From Candidatus Eiseniibacteriota bacterium (lineage in GTDB: Bacteria > Joyebacterota > Joyebacteria > Joyebacterales > Joyebacteraceae), in the NCBI GenBank assembly GCA_030609605.1, contig JAUWBY010000098.1, positions 1-7,884 on the forward strand: a stretch of DNA of 7,884 bases, read 5' to 3'. Both the position numbers and the translations under genes were made by a program. The notes beneath the pieces were generated by a model. It was not told where the DNA came from. It saw only the letters and a list, made by a program, of their open reading frames with translations, and did no database searches. Shown in pieces: positions 1 through 6,567 of this stretch (positions within the stretch are counted from its first letter, which is position 1; every line of letters begins with the position of its first letter).

Positions 1-2
1 CG

Positions 3-332
3 GTCCTTGAGACTGTCAGAGGCATTCCCTTCGGAACGCTTCGCTCCTACAAATGGGTGGCGGAAGCGATCGGATCCCCACGTGCAACGCGACCCGTCGG
101 GCAGACACTGGCCCGGAATCCGCTTCCCATAGTCATTCCCTGTCACAGAGTCGTCAACAGCGACGGTTCGCTCGGCGGCTACTCCAGCGGGGGTACGGAC
201 ATGAAGCGGCGCCTGATAGAAATGGAAAACGGTCAGACCGGCCTCGCGCTACAGCACAGCACGGACGAGGGACGTCGGCGCATCCGCTTCCTTCTGGAAT
301 CAGAAGGCGGGGATGGTGACGAGACAGCCTAG
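3..332 (+). CDS. ogt: Methylated-DNA--[protein]-cysteine S-methyltransferase (MGMT/Ogt family), 3' part
   Basis: Suicide DNA-repair protein that moves an alkyl group from O6-alkylguanine to its own cysteine. The gene is cut by the left edge: the frame is open from base 3 and gives 109 residues, so the true start and any N-terminal domain lie outside. The visible part is the conserved MGMT DNA-binding and active-site domain: an IPFGTLRSYKWVA segment, then a TRPVGQTLARNP helix, then the active-site motif IPCHRVV with the acceptor cysteine codon at 141-143, then GSLGGYSSG and MKRRLIEME. The intact cysteine argues for an active enzyme rather than an alkyltransferase-like protein, which lacks it. 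About 30 residues follow the last conserved helix, a polar tail longer than usual. The 3' end overlaps xerD by 20 nt in another frame. A short overlapping frame starting at base 53 is a shadow. Family assignment is firm; Ogt versus Ada C-terminal domain cannot be settled without the 5' end. Confidence 0.93.
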   Translation, partial: VLETVRGIPFGTLRSYKWVAEAIGSPRATRPVGQTLARNPLPIVIPCHRVVNSDGSLGGYSSGGTDMKRRLIEMENGQTGLALQHSTDEGRRRIRFLLESEGGDGDETA

Positions 333-1254
333 CACCCCCTCACTGCTCACGGACTCGATCGAGGAGTACCTCGACCACCTCACCTCGGAACGTGGCCTTG
401 CTGCAAACACTGTCGCCTCGTACCGGAGCGACTTGGCTCAGTATGCCACCCATCTGGCGGAGAACGGCATCACGGACCCATCCAAGATATCTGAGCGCGA
501 TGTCAGAGAGTACATCGGGGGAGGGATGATCTCAGGGCTTTCACCGCGAAGCGCAGCGCGGCGCCTTTCCTGCCTGCGCGGCTATCATGCGTTCCTTCCC
601 GTGGCTCTGTCGGAGAGTGCCGGCAGCAGGAGCTATGCCGACCCGACACTGCATATGGAAGTCCCCAGGATGTCACGCAAGCTGCCGGATGTGCTTGGCG
701 TGCACGAGATAGAGAGTCTCATCAACGCACCTGATACGGCAACTCCCCTCGGCATGAGAGACCGCGCCATGCTGGAGATGAGCTACGGAGCGGGGCTCAG
801 GGTGAGCGAGCTCATCGGTCTCGAGCTGTCAAACCTGTTTCTGGAGGACTCTTACATACGCGTGTTCGGCAAGGGCTCGAAAGAACGCGTCATCCCTGTA
901 GGAAACGCCGCTATAGACTGGACGGAGCGATACAGACGGGACGTGCGTCCCGTCCTCATCGCCAAGGGTACACCCACAGATGTTCTGTTCCTCAATGCCA
1001 GGGGACGCCCCCTCACGCGCATGGGGTTCTGGAAGATACTGCAGAAACAGGTGGCGCGATCGGGCGTGCGGGAACGCGTCAAACCTCACACGCTGCGCCA
1101 CTCGTTTGCGACCCACCTGCTTGAGGGTGGCGCAGATCTGAGGGCAGTGCAGGAGATGTTGGGACATGCCGACATCTCGACGACACAGATATACACGAGC
1201 GTCGACCGCGAGTATCTCAAGGAGATCCACAGGACTTTTCACCCCAGGGGATGA
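313..1254 (+). CDS. xerD: Site-specific tyrosine recombinase XerD
   Basis: Tyrosine recombinase of 313 residues, a normal Xer length. In the known system XerC and XerD resolve chromosome dimers at dif during division. The N-terminal SAM-like core-binding domain spans about residues 12-105, with the usual 'ERGLAANTVASYRSDL' segment. The catalytic domain follows, and all expected active-site residues are visible: Arg163 (GAGLRVSEL), Lys187 (GKGSKERVIP), His259 and Arg262 (HTLRHSF), His285 (LGHADISTTQ) and the nucleophile Tyr294 (TQIYT). The ending 'DREYLKEIHRTFHPRG' is typical of XerD rather than XerC, though Firmicute and actinobacterial Xer proteins blur this split. ATG at 313 is used, giving a 20-nt overlap with ogt; GTG at 316 is an equal alternative. 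Location beside scpA and scpB, which also serve chromosome segregation, fits a housekeeping Xer rather than an integron or phage integrase. No dif site was found in the window. Confidence 0.95.
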   Translation: MVTRQPSTPSLLTDSIEEYLDHLTSERGLAANTVASYRSDLAQYATHLAENGITDPSKISERDVREYIGGGMISGLSPRSAARRLSCLRGYHAFLPVALSESAGSRSYADPTLHMEVPRMSRKLPDVLGVHEIESLINAPDTATPLGMRDRAMLEMSYGAGLRVSELIGLELSNLFLEDSYIRVFGKGSKERVIPVGNAAIDWTERYRRDVRPVLIAKGTPTDVLFLNARGRPLTRMGFWKILQKQVARSGVRERVKPHTLRHSFATHLLEGGADLRAVQEMLGHADISTTQIYTSVDREYLKEIHRTFHPRG

Positions 1255-1281
1255 CCCCGCCGGTCACCGCTGGACACTCGC

Positions 1282-2607
1282 ATGGGCGAGCAGTGGGAGT
1301 ATCACGTGCAGGACCGTGACGTGACAGAAGCGCTGACTGACACACTCAGCCCCGAAGCAGCAGAAGCCATCCGCAATCTGGGGAAGATTGCCGACGGTCG
1401 CGGCGTCGGCGCGTTCGTTGTGGGCGGTGTCGTTCGCGACGCCCTCATGAAGCGCGCGTGCGAAGACCTCGACATTGTCGTGGAGGACGACGCAATTGAC
1501 TTCGCCGAGGCGGCCGCCCGCGAACTCGGGGGACACGTCAAGAAGTACCGTCGATTCGGGACCGCCCTCCTGGTGCTCGGACGCGGCGTGAAAGTAGACA
1601 TCGCCACATCCAGGTCAGAATCGTATGCCCGACCGGGTGCGCTGCCCGATGTGGCCCCGGATCCCATCGAACTGGATCTCAAGCGGCGTGACTTCACGCT
1701 GAATGCGATGGCCGTGCGCATCAACGCGGAGGGATTCGGCGAACTGCTCGACCCGGCCGGTGGCCAGGAAGATCTGGCGACCGGGGTGCTGCGAGTCCTC
1801 CACGAGCATAGTTTCGAGGACGACCCAACACGTGTTCTGAGATGTGTCAGGTTCGCCGCCCGGTTCTCGTTCGAGGTGGATCCGCTGACCGAACAGCTGT
1901 TGCAGGATGCTGTTGATAACGATCTCGTGAGCACGGTCAGCGGAGAACGCATCATGAACGAGATCCGCCTCATCCTGAGCGAGGACGAGGTCTGGGCCCC
2001 ACTGGAGCGACTTGATTCTCTTGGAGCGCTCGCGAGCATACACGCAGAGTGGCGCTTGCCTGAGAACGCTCCTCATCTCTTCAGCGAGCTCGTGGCGATC
2101 ATGGAAGATCCGGTCGGCTCGATCAGATCTGCCACACTGTGGCATACCAACTTCCTGGCAGCGGTGAGCGCGCTCAGCATCTCCGACGCCCGCGCGCTCC
2201 TCGACCGTCTCCGCTCCGGAGCAACTCTGAGAAGCCTTGTCGATGAACTCGCGCGTTTCGAGGTGCGAGCCCGGGAACGTCTGGAATCAGAGAACGCACT
2301 CAGTAGGAGCAACGTGTACGATACGCTTGCCGCTCTGAGCCCTGAGACGCTGGCTGTCGTTCTTGCTTCTGCCGGACCGATCGCGTCACGACGCGTCGCA
2401 CTCTATCTGTCCGAGCTCGAAAGCGTCGAACCTGTCTTGAGTGGCTCAGACCTGATCGTCCTCGGGCTCGAGGAGGGAACAGATCTGGGAGATATTCTTA
2501 CTGACCTCAGACGAGCGCGCCTGGACGGGTTTGTGACATCGAAGACAGAGGAACTCGAGTTTGTCCGGAGGGCGATCCGGAACCTTGACGTGGAGAACAA
2601 GAGGTGA
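1282..2607 (+). CDS. cca: CCA tRNA nucleotidyltransferase / poly(A) polymerase family (class II)
   Basis: Adds or repairs the 3'-CCA end of tRNA with CTP and ATP and no template. The 441-residue protein has the class II head: VVGGVVRDALM (about residues 47-56), the metal-binding pair DLD (Asp62, Asp64), a third carboxylate at KVDIATSRSE (Asp106), RRDFTLNAMAV (135-145) and EDDPTRVLRCVRFAARF (179-195). The base-recognition motif usually written EDxxR reads DDPTR here, a common variant in this family. The C-terminal 'SGSDLIVLGLEEGTDLGDIL' stretch is the usual CCA tail motif. No HD phosphohydrolase signature was seen. Full CCA addition versus CC- or A-only addition cannot be told from the motifs. 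The start is uncertain: ATG 1282 lacks a clear Shine-Dalgarno, while in-frame GTG 1306 (GGGAG upstream) and GTG 1321 (AGGA 7 nt upstream) both leave the conserved domain intact. It lies 27 nt after xerD. Confidence 0.93.
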   Translation: MGEQWEYHVQDRDVTEALTDTLSPEAAEAIRNLGKIADGRGVGAFVVGGVVRDALMKRACEDLDIVVEDDAIDFAEAAARELGGHVKKYRRFGTALLVLGRGVKVDIATSRSESYARPGALPDVAPDPIELDLKRRDFTLNAMAVRINAEGFGELLDPAGGQEDLATGVLRVLHEHSFEDDPTRVLRCVRFAARFSFEVDPLTEQLLQDAVDNDLVSTVSGERIMNEIRLILSEDEVWAPLERLDSLGALASIHAEWRLPENAPHLFSELVAIMEDPVGSIRSATLWHTNFLAAVSALSISDARALLDRLRSGATLRSLVDELARFEVRARERLESENALSRSNVYDTLAALSPETLAVVLASAGPIASRRVALYLSELESVEPVLSGSDLIVLGLEEGTDLGDILTDLRRARLDGFVTSKTEELEFVRRAIRNLDVENKR

Positions 2608-3518
2608 TAGCGTCTCGCAGGAGACGGTGGCATGCGCCCGCAACGGAGATGGGAAGTAGAGGTGGACAGCGAACGCGGGTGAAAAAGGGGAGACGGAATC
2701 AGGTGACTGACGGCACACTCGGGTCTGAGCGACGGGCATCGACACTCGCGGCTCCTGCGCTTCCGATCGTGAAGAGGCCCGTGTACGAGGTCAGGCTCGA
2801 AGCATTCGAAGGCCCTCTGGATCTCTTGCTCCACCTGATCCGTGAGCACGAGATAGACATCTATGACATCCCCATAGCTGCGATTACTGAGCAGTATCTT
2901 GAATACATCAGGCTCATGGAAACGCTCGACCTGGCGCTTGCCGGTGAGTTCCTCGAGATGGCGGCGACGCTCATCCGCATCAAGGTCCGCATGCTGCTGC
3001 CTCCACCGATCGATGAGAGTGCGGAAGAGGAGGATCCAAGAGAGCAGCTCGTCCGCCAGCTCGTCGAGTACAAGAAGTTCAAGGAAGCCGCTCAGACGCT
3101 CTCCGGCTACGAACTCGACCGGCGCGACCACTTTCAGCATGGCGTGGACACCCGAGCTTATCGCGCCACGGATGAGGACGAGATCGAGACAGGCGACTTT
3201 CTCAGAGACCTCACGCTCTTCGATCTTGTCGATTGCCTGCGAGAGGTACTGGCGAGGGTTCCGGACCGGATCGATGTCCACGAAGTCAGCCTCGACCAGA
3301 TCTCCGTCGAGGATCAGCTCGAGTTCATCCGGGAGAGGATGCGCACTTCAGACGTGACCAGCTTCCACGCCCTGTTCAGCTCAGCTTCTGGGAGGGCGGA
3401 GATCGTTACGACATTCATCGCTCTTCTTGAGCTTATCCGCCTCGGGGAGATCGTCGCAGCACAGAGTTCGGTGTTCGGCGAGATCGAGATCAAAGCCAGG
3501 ATGGAGGGACAACAGTGA
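2604..3518 (+). CDS. scpA: Segregation and condensation protein A (kleisin ScpA)
   Basis: Kleisin subunit that bridges the SMC dimer and recruits ScpB to form bacterial condensin, acting in chromosome compaction and segregation. The N-terminal SMC-neck-binding domain is clear from about residue 60: YEVRLEAFEGPLDLLLHLI, then EHEIDIYDIPIAAITEQYLEYI, then GEFLEMAATLIRIKVRMLLP. A variable acidic linker follows (SAEEEDPREQLV), and the C-terminal winged helix ends in 'TFIALLELIRLGEI' and 'FGEIEIKA'. GTG 2604 overlaps the cca stop (GTGA) and has GGAG 8 nt upstream, so I give it as start. However, the first 58 residues are Arg-rich, match nothing in ScpA and use codons unlike the rest (ATA, AGG, AGA, GGA). 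In-frame GTG 2703, with GGGGAG about 10 nt upstream, would give a 271-residue protein closer to family length. Function is firm; the start is not. Confidence 0.93.
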   Translation: MIASRRRRWHAPATEMGSRGGQRTRVKKGRRNQVTDGTLGSERRASTLAAPALPIVKRPVYEVRLEAFEGPLDLLLHLIREHEIDIYDIPIAAITEQYLEYIRLMETLDLALAGEFLEMAATLIRIKVRMLLPPPIDESAEEEDPREQLVRQLVEYKKFKEAAQTLSGYELDRRDHFQHGVDTRAYRATDEDEIETGDFLRDLTLFDLVDCLREVLARVPDRIDVHEVSLDQISVEDQLEFIRERMRTSDVTSFHALFSSASGRAEIVTTFIALLELIRLGEIVAAQSSVFGEIEIKARMEGQQ

Positions 3519-4399
3519 CCGATCTCAGATGCGTTGTTGAGGCGCTCCTGTTCGCGGCGGACATTCCCATCCGGCTGGACAAGATCGTCGAGATCTGCGG
3601 GGGTTCCGACAGCCGGCTCCGGGCAGGGCGAGCGGAGGTCAGAGAGGCAATCAAGGATCTCGACAAGCAGTACTCAGAAGTGGGGTCCGCTTTCGCTATC
3701 GCGGAGATCGCGGGAGGATGGCAGCTCTACTGCAAACCTGAGTTCTCCAAGTGGATACGAGAACTTCACAAGGGCCGAGTGCCTTCGAAACTCAGTCAGG
3801 CAGCCCTCGAGACACTGGCCATCATTGCGTACAAGCAACCGATCGTGCGGGCCGAGATCGAAGCTGTCAGAGGAGTGGATTCGAGTGGAGTTCTCTCCAC
3901 ACTGCTTAAGCGCAACCTCGTGGCGATCGCCGGGCGCGCTCCGGGCATGGGACGTGCACTTATGTATGGAACGACCAAGGAGTTTCTGAGGTATTTCGGT
4001 CTCAACACGATCATCGATCTGCCTCGTCTCGAGGAGTTCTCCGAGATCCTTGGGCTCGCTCCCGGGGACCTGGCAATGACTATCAAGGGAGCCGAACACC
4101 TTGCAGGTGTGACGGTCGTCGCGAACGAAGCTGAGAGCGCGGAGGCGGGTGAAACGCATCCGGCTGGAGTCGCATCACCGGCCGAATCCGAGTTCCGCGA
4201 TGGTGCAGGTGAAATCCGGGAAGAAGCAGCTGTGCTTTCCTCGAAGGAACACAGCCAGTCCGCTGACGAACCTCACTTGGCCGACCCGGCTCTGGACACC
4301 CCGGAGGCAGGTCTTGCCGAAACCGGGCCGGCGGGCTACGACGCATCGATACACGCCATAGAGGACCGCAAGCTCATTGACCCCATTGATGAGGATTAA
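3515..4399 (+). CDS. scpB: Segregation and condensation protein B (ScpB)
   Basis: Winged-helix dimer that binds the ScpA linker and completes the SMC-ScpAB condensin. Residues about 4-85 form the first winged helix (VVEALLFAADIPI, then GGWQLYCKPEFSKWI). Residues about 90-165 hold the diagnostic core: LSQAALETLAIIAYKQPIVR, AEIEAVRGVDSSGVLSTLL, GRAPGMGRALMYGTT, KEFLRYFGLNTIIDLP. The conserved part ends near residue 200. Some 92 further residues follow, rich in Ala, Glu, Ser, Asp and Gly, with no recognisable domain; they make the protein (294 residues) longer than many ScpB proteins. GTG 3515 overlaps the scpA stop (GTGA) and has an excellent GGAGGG at 3503-3508, 6 nt upstream, so both condensin partners should be made together by coupled translation. 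The 3' end overlaps the start of rluB. Confidence 0.95.
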   Translation: MTDLRCVVEALLFAADIPIRLDKIVEICGGSDSRLRAGRAEVREAIKDLDKQYSEVGSAFAIAEIAGGWQLYCKPEFSKWIRELHKGRVPSKLSQAALETLAIIAYKQPIVRAEIEAVRGVDSSGVLSTLLKRNLVAIAGRAPGMGRALMYGTTKEFLRYFGLNTIIDLPRLEEFSEILGLAPGDLAMTIKGAEHLAGVTVVANEAESAEAGETHPAGVASPAESEFRDGAGEIREEAAVLSSKEHSQSADEPHLADPALDTPEAGLAETGPAGYDASIHAIEDRKLIDPIDED

Positions 4400-5114
4400 C
4401 CGTTTCCTGGCGCGGGCCGGGGTGGCGTCCCGAAGGGGCGCCGACAAGATAGTGGAGTCTGGAAGGGTCCAGATCAATGGTCGCACCGTCACCGGGCATG
4501 GCGCGACCGTAGACCCCGACTCCGATCGCGTCGAGGTGGACGGACGCCGCGTTCGCCTTCCCGAGCAGTCTACCTACATCATCGTTAACAAACCGATCGG
4601 CTACGTCGTGACGATGAACGACCCGCAGGGTCGCAAAACCGTAGCTGAGTTTGTGCCACGCAGCCTGGCAGGTGTGATACCGGTCGGTCGACTGGACGTG
4701 GACACCGATGGGCTTCTTATCATGACGGATGATGGAGAGCTGGCGCATCGGGTGACACACCCGTCCTTCGAACTGGACAAGGTCTACGAGGTTCTGGTGG
4801 GTGGGGTCCTGTCAGAGAAGAGCATCGGCTTGCTCGAGCGTGGTATCTCGCTTGACGGCCGGGTCACGGCTCCGGCCACGATCGACTCGTTGTTGGTCTC
4901 ACACAACCGGTCTACTTGCAGGATCATGATCCACGAGGGGCGCAAACGGCAGATCAGGCGGATGTTTGAGGCCATCGGGCACTCTGTGCGAAGCCTGAGG
5001 CGGGTAAGGATCGGTCCGATCGAACTCGGAGACCTCAAGCCCGGCCACTCAAGAAGCCTGACTGAGCGTGAGTTACGGGTTCTCAGGGAAGCGGTGGGAC
5101 TCGATATTGAGTAG
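4389..5114 (+). CDS. rluB: rRNA pseudouridine synthase, RsuA/RluB/RluE family
   Basis: Isomerises a uridine of rRNA to pseudouridine; family members act on 23S (RluB, RluE, RluF) or 16S (RsuA). From ATG 4389 the protein has 241 residues. The S4 RNA-binding domain comes first (MRINRFLARAGVASRRGAD, then GRVQINGRTV). The catalytic domain follows: IIVNKPIGYVVT, then VGRLDVDTDGLLIMTDDGEL with the catalytic aspartate at residue 103, then the family signature IHEGRKRQIRRMFEAIGHSV and a closing RVRIGPIEL. The exact target site cannot be read from sequence; the name follows the usual label for the gene next to scpAB. Start choice: ATG 4389 overlaps scpB by 11 nt and fits the family N-terminus. In-frame TTG 4377, with AGAGGA 11 nt upstream, would add four residues. 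It is the last gene before the only sizeable gap in the window. Confidence 0.93.
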   Translation: MRINRFLARAGVASRRGADKIVESGRVQINGRTVTGHGATVDPDSDRVEVDGRRVRLPEQSTYIIVNKPIGYVVTMNDPQGRKTVAEFVPRSLAGVIPVGRLDVDTDGLLIMTDDGELAHRVTHPSFELDKVYEVLVGGVLSEKSIGLLERGISLDGRVTAPATIDSLLVSHNRSTCRIMIHEGRKRQIRRMFEAIGHSVRSLRRVRIGPIELGDLKPGHSRSLTERELRVLREAVGLDIE

Positions 5115-5136
5115 AAGAACGGCTACGGGAAAGGCC

Positions 5137-5165
5137 TTGCGCGTTGTCGTGCATTGGTCTATGAT
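5137..5165 (+). promoter_or_regulatory. Possible sigma-70-type promoter ahead of cmk
   Basis: In the 131-nt gap between rluB and cmk there is TTGCGC at 5137-5142, a 17-nt spacer and TATGAT at 5160-5165. The -10 box matches TATAAT at 5 of 6 positions and the -35 box matches TTGACA at 3 of 6. Transcription would begin near 5172 and leave a leader of about 75 nt before cmk. This is the only gap in the middle of the gene run, so a separate promoter for cmk-plsC-ispH makes sense. The evidence is motif matching only. The rest of the gap holds a small GGGG-ATA-CCCC inverted repeat (5188-5198) and a pyrimidine-rich stretch, neither with an obvious role. Confidence 0.4.
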
Positions 5166-5234
5166 GTGGTTCAAAGTGCGATAGACAGGGGATACCCCAC
5201 AGGCTAGGCTTCTAACTTCCAACCTCTCTCGAAT

Positions 5235-5238
5235 AGGG
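5235..5238 (+). promoter_or_regulatory. Ribosome binding site supporting a CTG start of cmk
   Basis: AGGG at 5235-5238 lies 7 nt upstream of CTG 5246, which is a normal Shine-Dalgarno distance. The nearest upstream in-frame codon is a TAG stop at 5234-5236, so no ATG, GTG or TTG is available in the cmk frame before the P-loop. This site is therefore what decides the start. The overlapping GTG at 5238-5240 is in another frame and reaches TGA after three codons. Confidence 0.5.
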
Positions 5239-5245
5239 TGCATAC

Positions 5246-5965
5246 CTGATCATCGCAATCGATGGCCCGGCAGCGTCGGGCAAGAGTACAACTGCGAGAC
5301 TGGTCGCCGATCGATTGGGCTATGCCCATATCGACAGCGGCGCAATGTATCGCGCCGTGGCGCTCCGCGCTCTCAGGACGGGCGTGGCGATGGATGACCT
5401 CGAGTCGCTGGCCCGCATTGCTGAGGACGCTGATCTCGTTCTCTCGGAACGAGGGAGGGGATCTGTCTATCTCGACGGCGAGGATGTGAGCGAGGCCATT
5501 CGTGCGCGGGAAGTCAGTGACGCCTCTTCTGTGATGTCGACAGTACCGCGCGTCAGACGCGCCATGGTGAGGCAACAGCGCAGGCTCGGACACAGCATGG
5601 ACTGTGTCATGGAGGGCCGTGATATCGGCACGGTTGTTTTCCCGGACGCCGATCTCAAGGTGTTTCTCGTCGCCTCGATTGAGGCAAGAGCCCGGAGACG
5701 CCTGCGGGATCTGGAGAAGCGTGGTGAGCCGAGCAGTCTGGAGGATGTGGTCGAGGAGATCCGGGAACGGGACAGAAGGGATTCGACACGGCAGGATAGC
5801 CCCCTCTTGAAAGCGGAGGATGCCATCGAGCTTGATACAACGCATCTCACCGTGGAAGAGCAGGTAGATGAAGTAGTCAGGCTGGCACGCGAACGAGGCG
5901 CTCTGCAGAATTCGTTGGGGAATGAAGCAGGCGGTGCTACTGGACATGCGGAGGAGGGCGAGTGA
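5246..5965 (+). CDS. cmk: Cytidylate kinase, probably initiated at CTG
   Basis: Phosphorylates CMP and dCMP to the diphosphates with ATP, recycling CMP released by lipid synthesis and RNA turnover. From CTG 5246 the 239-residue product begins (M)IIAIDGPAASGKST, a form very common for Cmk, with the P-loop at residues 7-15. Next come IDSGAMYRAVAL (CMP-binding region, about 29-40), REVSDASSVMSTVPRVR, EGRDIGTVVFPDADLKVFLV, and the lid-side segment RDSTRQDSPLLKAEDAIELD. The frame is closed by TAG at 5234-5236, and the first ATG, GTG or TTG downstream is TTG 5315, which would delete the P-loop and give a dead 216-residue protein. So either CTG is the true start (AGGG 7 nt upstream supports it) or one base is missing near 5246, in which case GTG 5238 would read M-H-T-L-I-I-A. 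Automated annotation may well show the short form. The tail ends in low-complexity residues and overlaps plsC by GTGA. Confidence 0.92.
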   Translation: MIIAIDGPAASGKSTTARLVADRLGYAHIDSGAMYRAVALRALRTGVAMDDLESLARIAEDADLVLSERGRGSVYLDGEDVSEAIRAREVSDASSVMSTVPRVRRAMVRQQRRLGHSMDCVMEGRDIGTVVFPDADLKVFLVASIEARARRRLRDLEKRGEPSSLEDVVEEIRERDRRDSTRQDSPLLKAEDAIELDTTHLTVEEQVDEVVRLARERGALQNSLGNEAGGATGHAEEGE

Positions 5966-6567
5966 CGCTCCCATATCGAATCGCCTGTTCTGTCCTGACA
6001 GTGATCATGAGACTGTTCTGGGGACGCTGGGGATCGAACTGCAAGTTCATTCCTGATACGGGTCCAGTCATCATTGCGAGCAATCACATCTCCAACTGGG
6101 ATCCGGTTCTTCTGGGACTGGCTTGCCATAGGGAAGTGCACTTCCTGGCGAAGCAGGAGCTTTTCCGAAACAGGCTCTTTGGCCATGTTCTCCGGAAAGT
6201 GAACGTGATTCCTCTGAGCCGCGACGGCTCGGACACTCAGGCGCTAAGGCGTGCGATCGATGTTCTCAAGCGCGGTGGAGTGCTTGCCCTGTTCCCGGAA
6301 GGCACAAGGAGCAAGACAGGTCACCTCGGAAGAGCGAAATCGGGGACAGGTTATGTAGCCTGCGCCAGTGGTGCGACCGTGATCCCTGCGCAGATCAGGG
6401 GATCCGACAGAATGTGGCGAGCTTTCGTGAATCGCGGAGAGCTGAGGGTGCGGTTCGGCAAACCCGTGCCCGTCGAGGGACCGGCCACAGGTGAGACCTA
6501 TCGCGATGTCACCCTGCGCGTGATGGACGCCATCGCCGCACTCGGGAAGGAGAGGGCGGGGAGTTGA
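5962..6567 (+). CDS. plsC: 1-acyl-sn-glycerol-3-phosphate acyltransferase (PlsC/LPLAT family)
   Basis: Membrane-bound acyltransferase that turns lysophosphatidic acid into phosphatidic acid, the precursor of all phospholipids. The 201-residue length is normal for short bacterial PlsC. A hydrophobic N-terminal stretch (about residues 4-20, PYRIACSVLTVIMRLFW) probably anchors it in the membrane. The four family motifs are visible: NHISNWD with catalytic His42 and Asp47, VNVIPLSRDG (about 80-89), FPEGTRS (111-117) and VIPAQIRGS (140-148). GTG 5962 overlaps the cmk stop (GTGA), with a strong GGAGGAGGG at 5950-5958 just upstream. Pairing with cmk is metabolically sensible, because phospholipid synthesis releases CMP, which Cmk recycles. 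The acyl donor (acyl-ACP or acyl-CoA) cannot be told, and some family members act on other lysophospholipids. Confidence 0.93.
   Translation: MTLPYRIACSVLTVIMRLFWGRWGSNCKFIPDTGPVIIASNHISNWDPVLLGLACHREVHFLAKQELFRNRLFGHVLRKVNVIPLSRDGSDTQALRRAIDVLKRGGVLALFPEGTRSKTGHLGRAKSGTGYVACASGATVIPAQIRGSDRMWRAFVNRGELRVRFGKPVPVEGPATGETYRDVTLRVMDAIAALGKERAGS

Noticed and set aside
313..1254. xerD as a phage or integron integrase marking a mobile element
   Set aside because: It has a normal Xer length and a XerD-type C-terminus, sits in a run of core genes, and no att site, tRNA, excisionase or phage gene is nearby.
1302..2039. Long antisense open frame (245 codons) across cca
   Set aside because: Ser/Arg-rich shadow of the cca reading frame with no recognisable domain.
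2403..3281. Antisense open frame (292 codons) over the cca/scpA junction
   Set aside because: Lies opposite well-supported cca and scpA and resembles no family; the second half is a Ser/Arg-rich shadow.
5131..5138. AAGGCCTT palindrome just after rluB as part of a terminator
   Set aside because: No loop of workable size and no T-run; it is an 8-bp palindrome of a kind expected by chance.
5188..5198. GGGG-ATA-CCCC inverted repeat between rluB and cmk as a terminator or operator
   Set aside because: The stem is only 4 bp with a 3-nt loop, flanking bases do not extend it, and no T-run follows. Too short to claim.
5166..5245. Riboswitch or structured leader ahead of cmk
   Set aside because: Only short, mutually exclusive pairings (GTGG with CCAC, GGGG with CCCC) were found, and no known riboswitch core was recognised.
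5315..5965. cmk starting at TTG 5315
   Set aside because: This removes the P-loop encoded at 5264-5290 in the same open frame, which the enzyme needs to bind ATP.
5467..6186. Long antisense open frame (239 codons) across cmk and plsC
   Set aside because: It is Ser/Arg-rich and shows no family motif, while the + strand holds clear Cmk and PlsC motifs. It is a by-product of GC-rich coding on the other strand.
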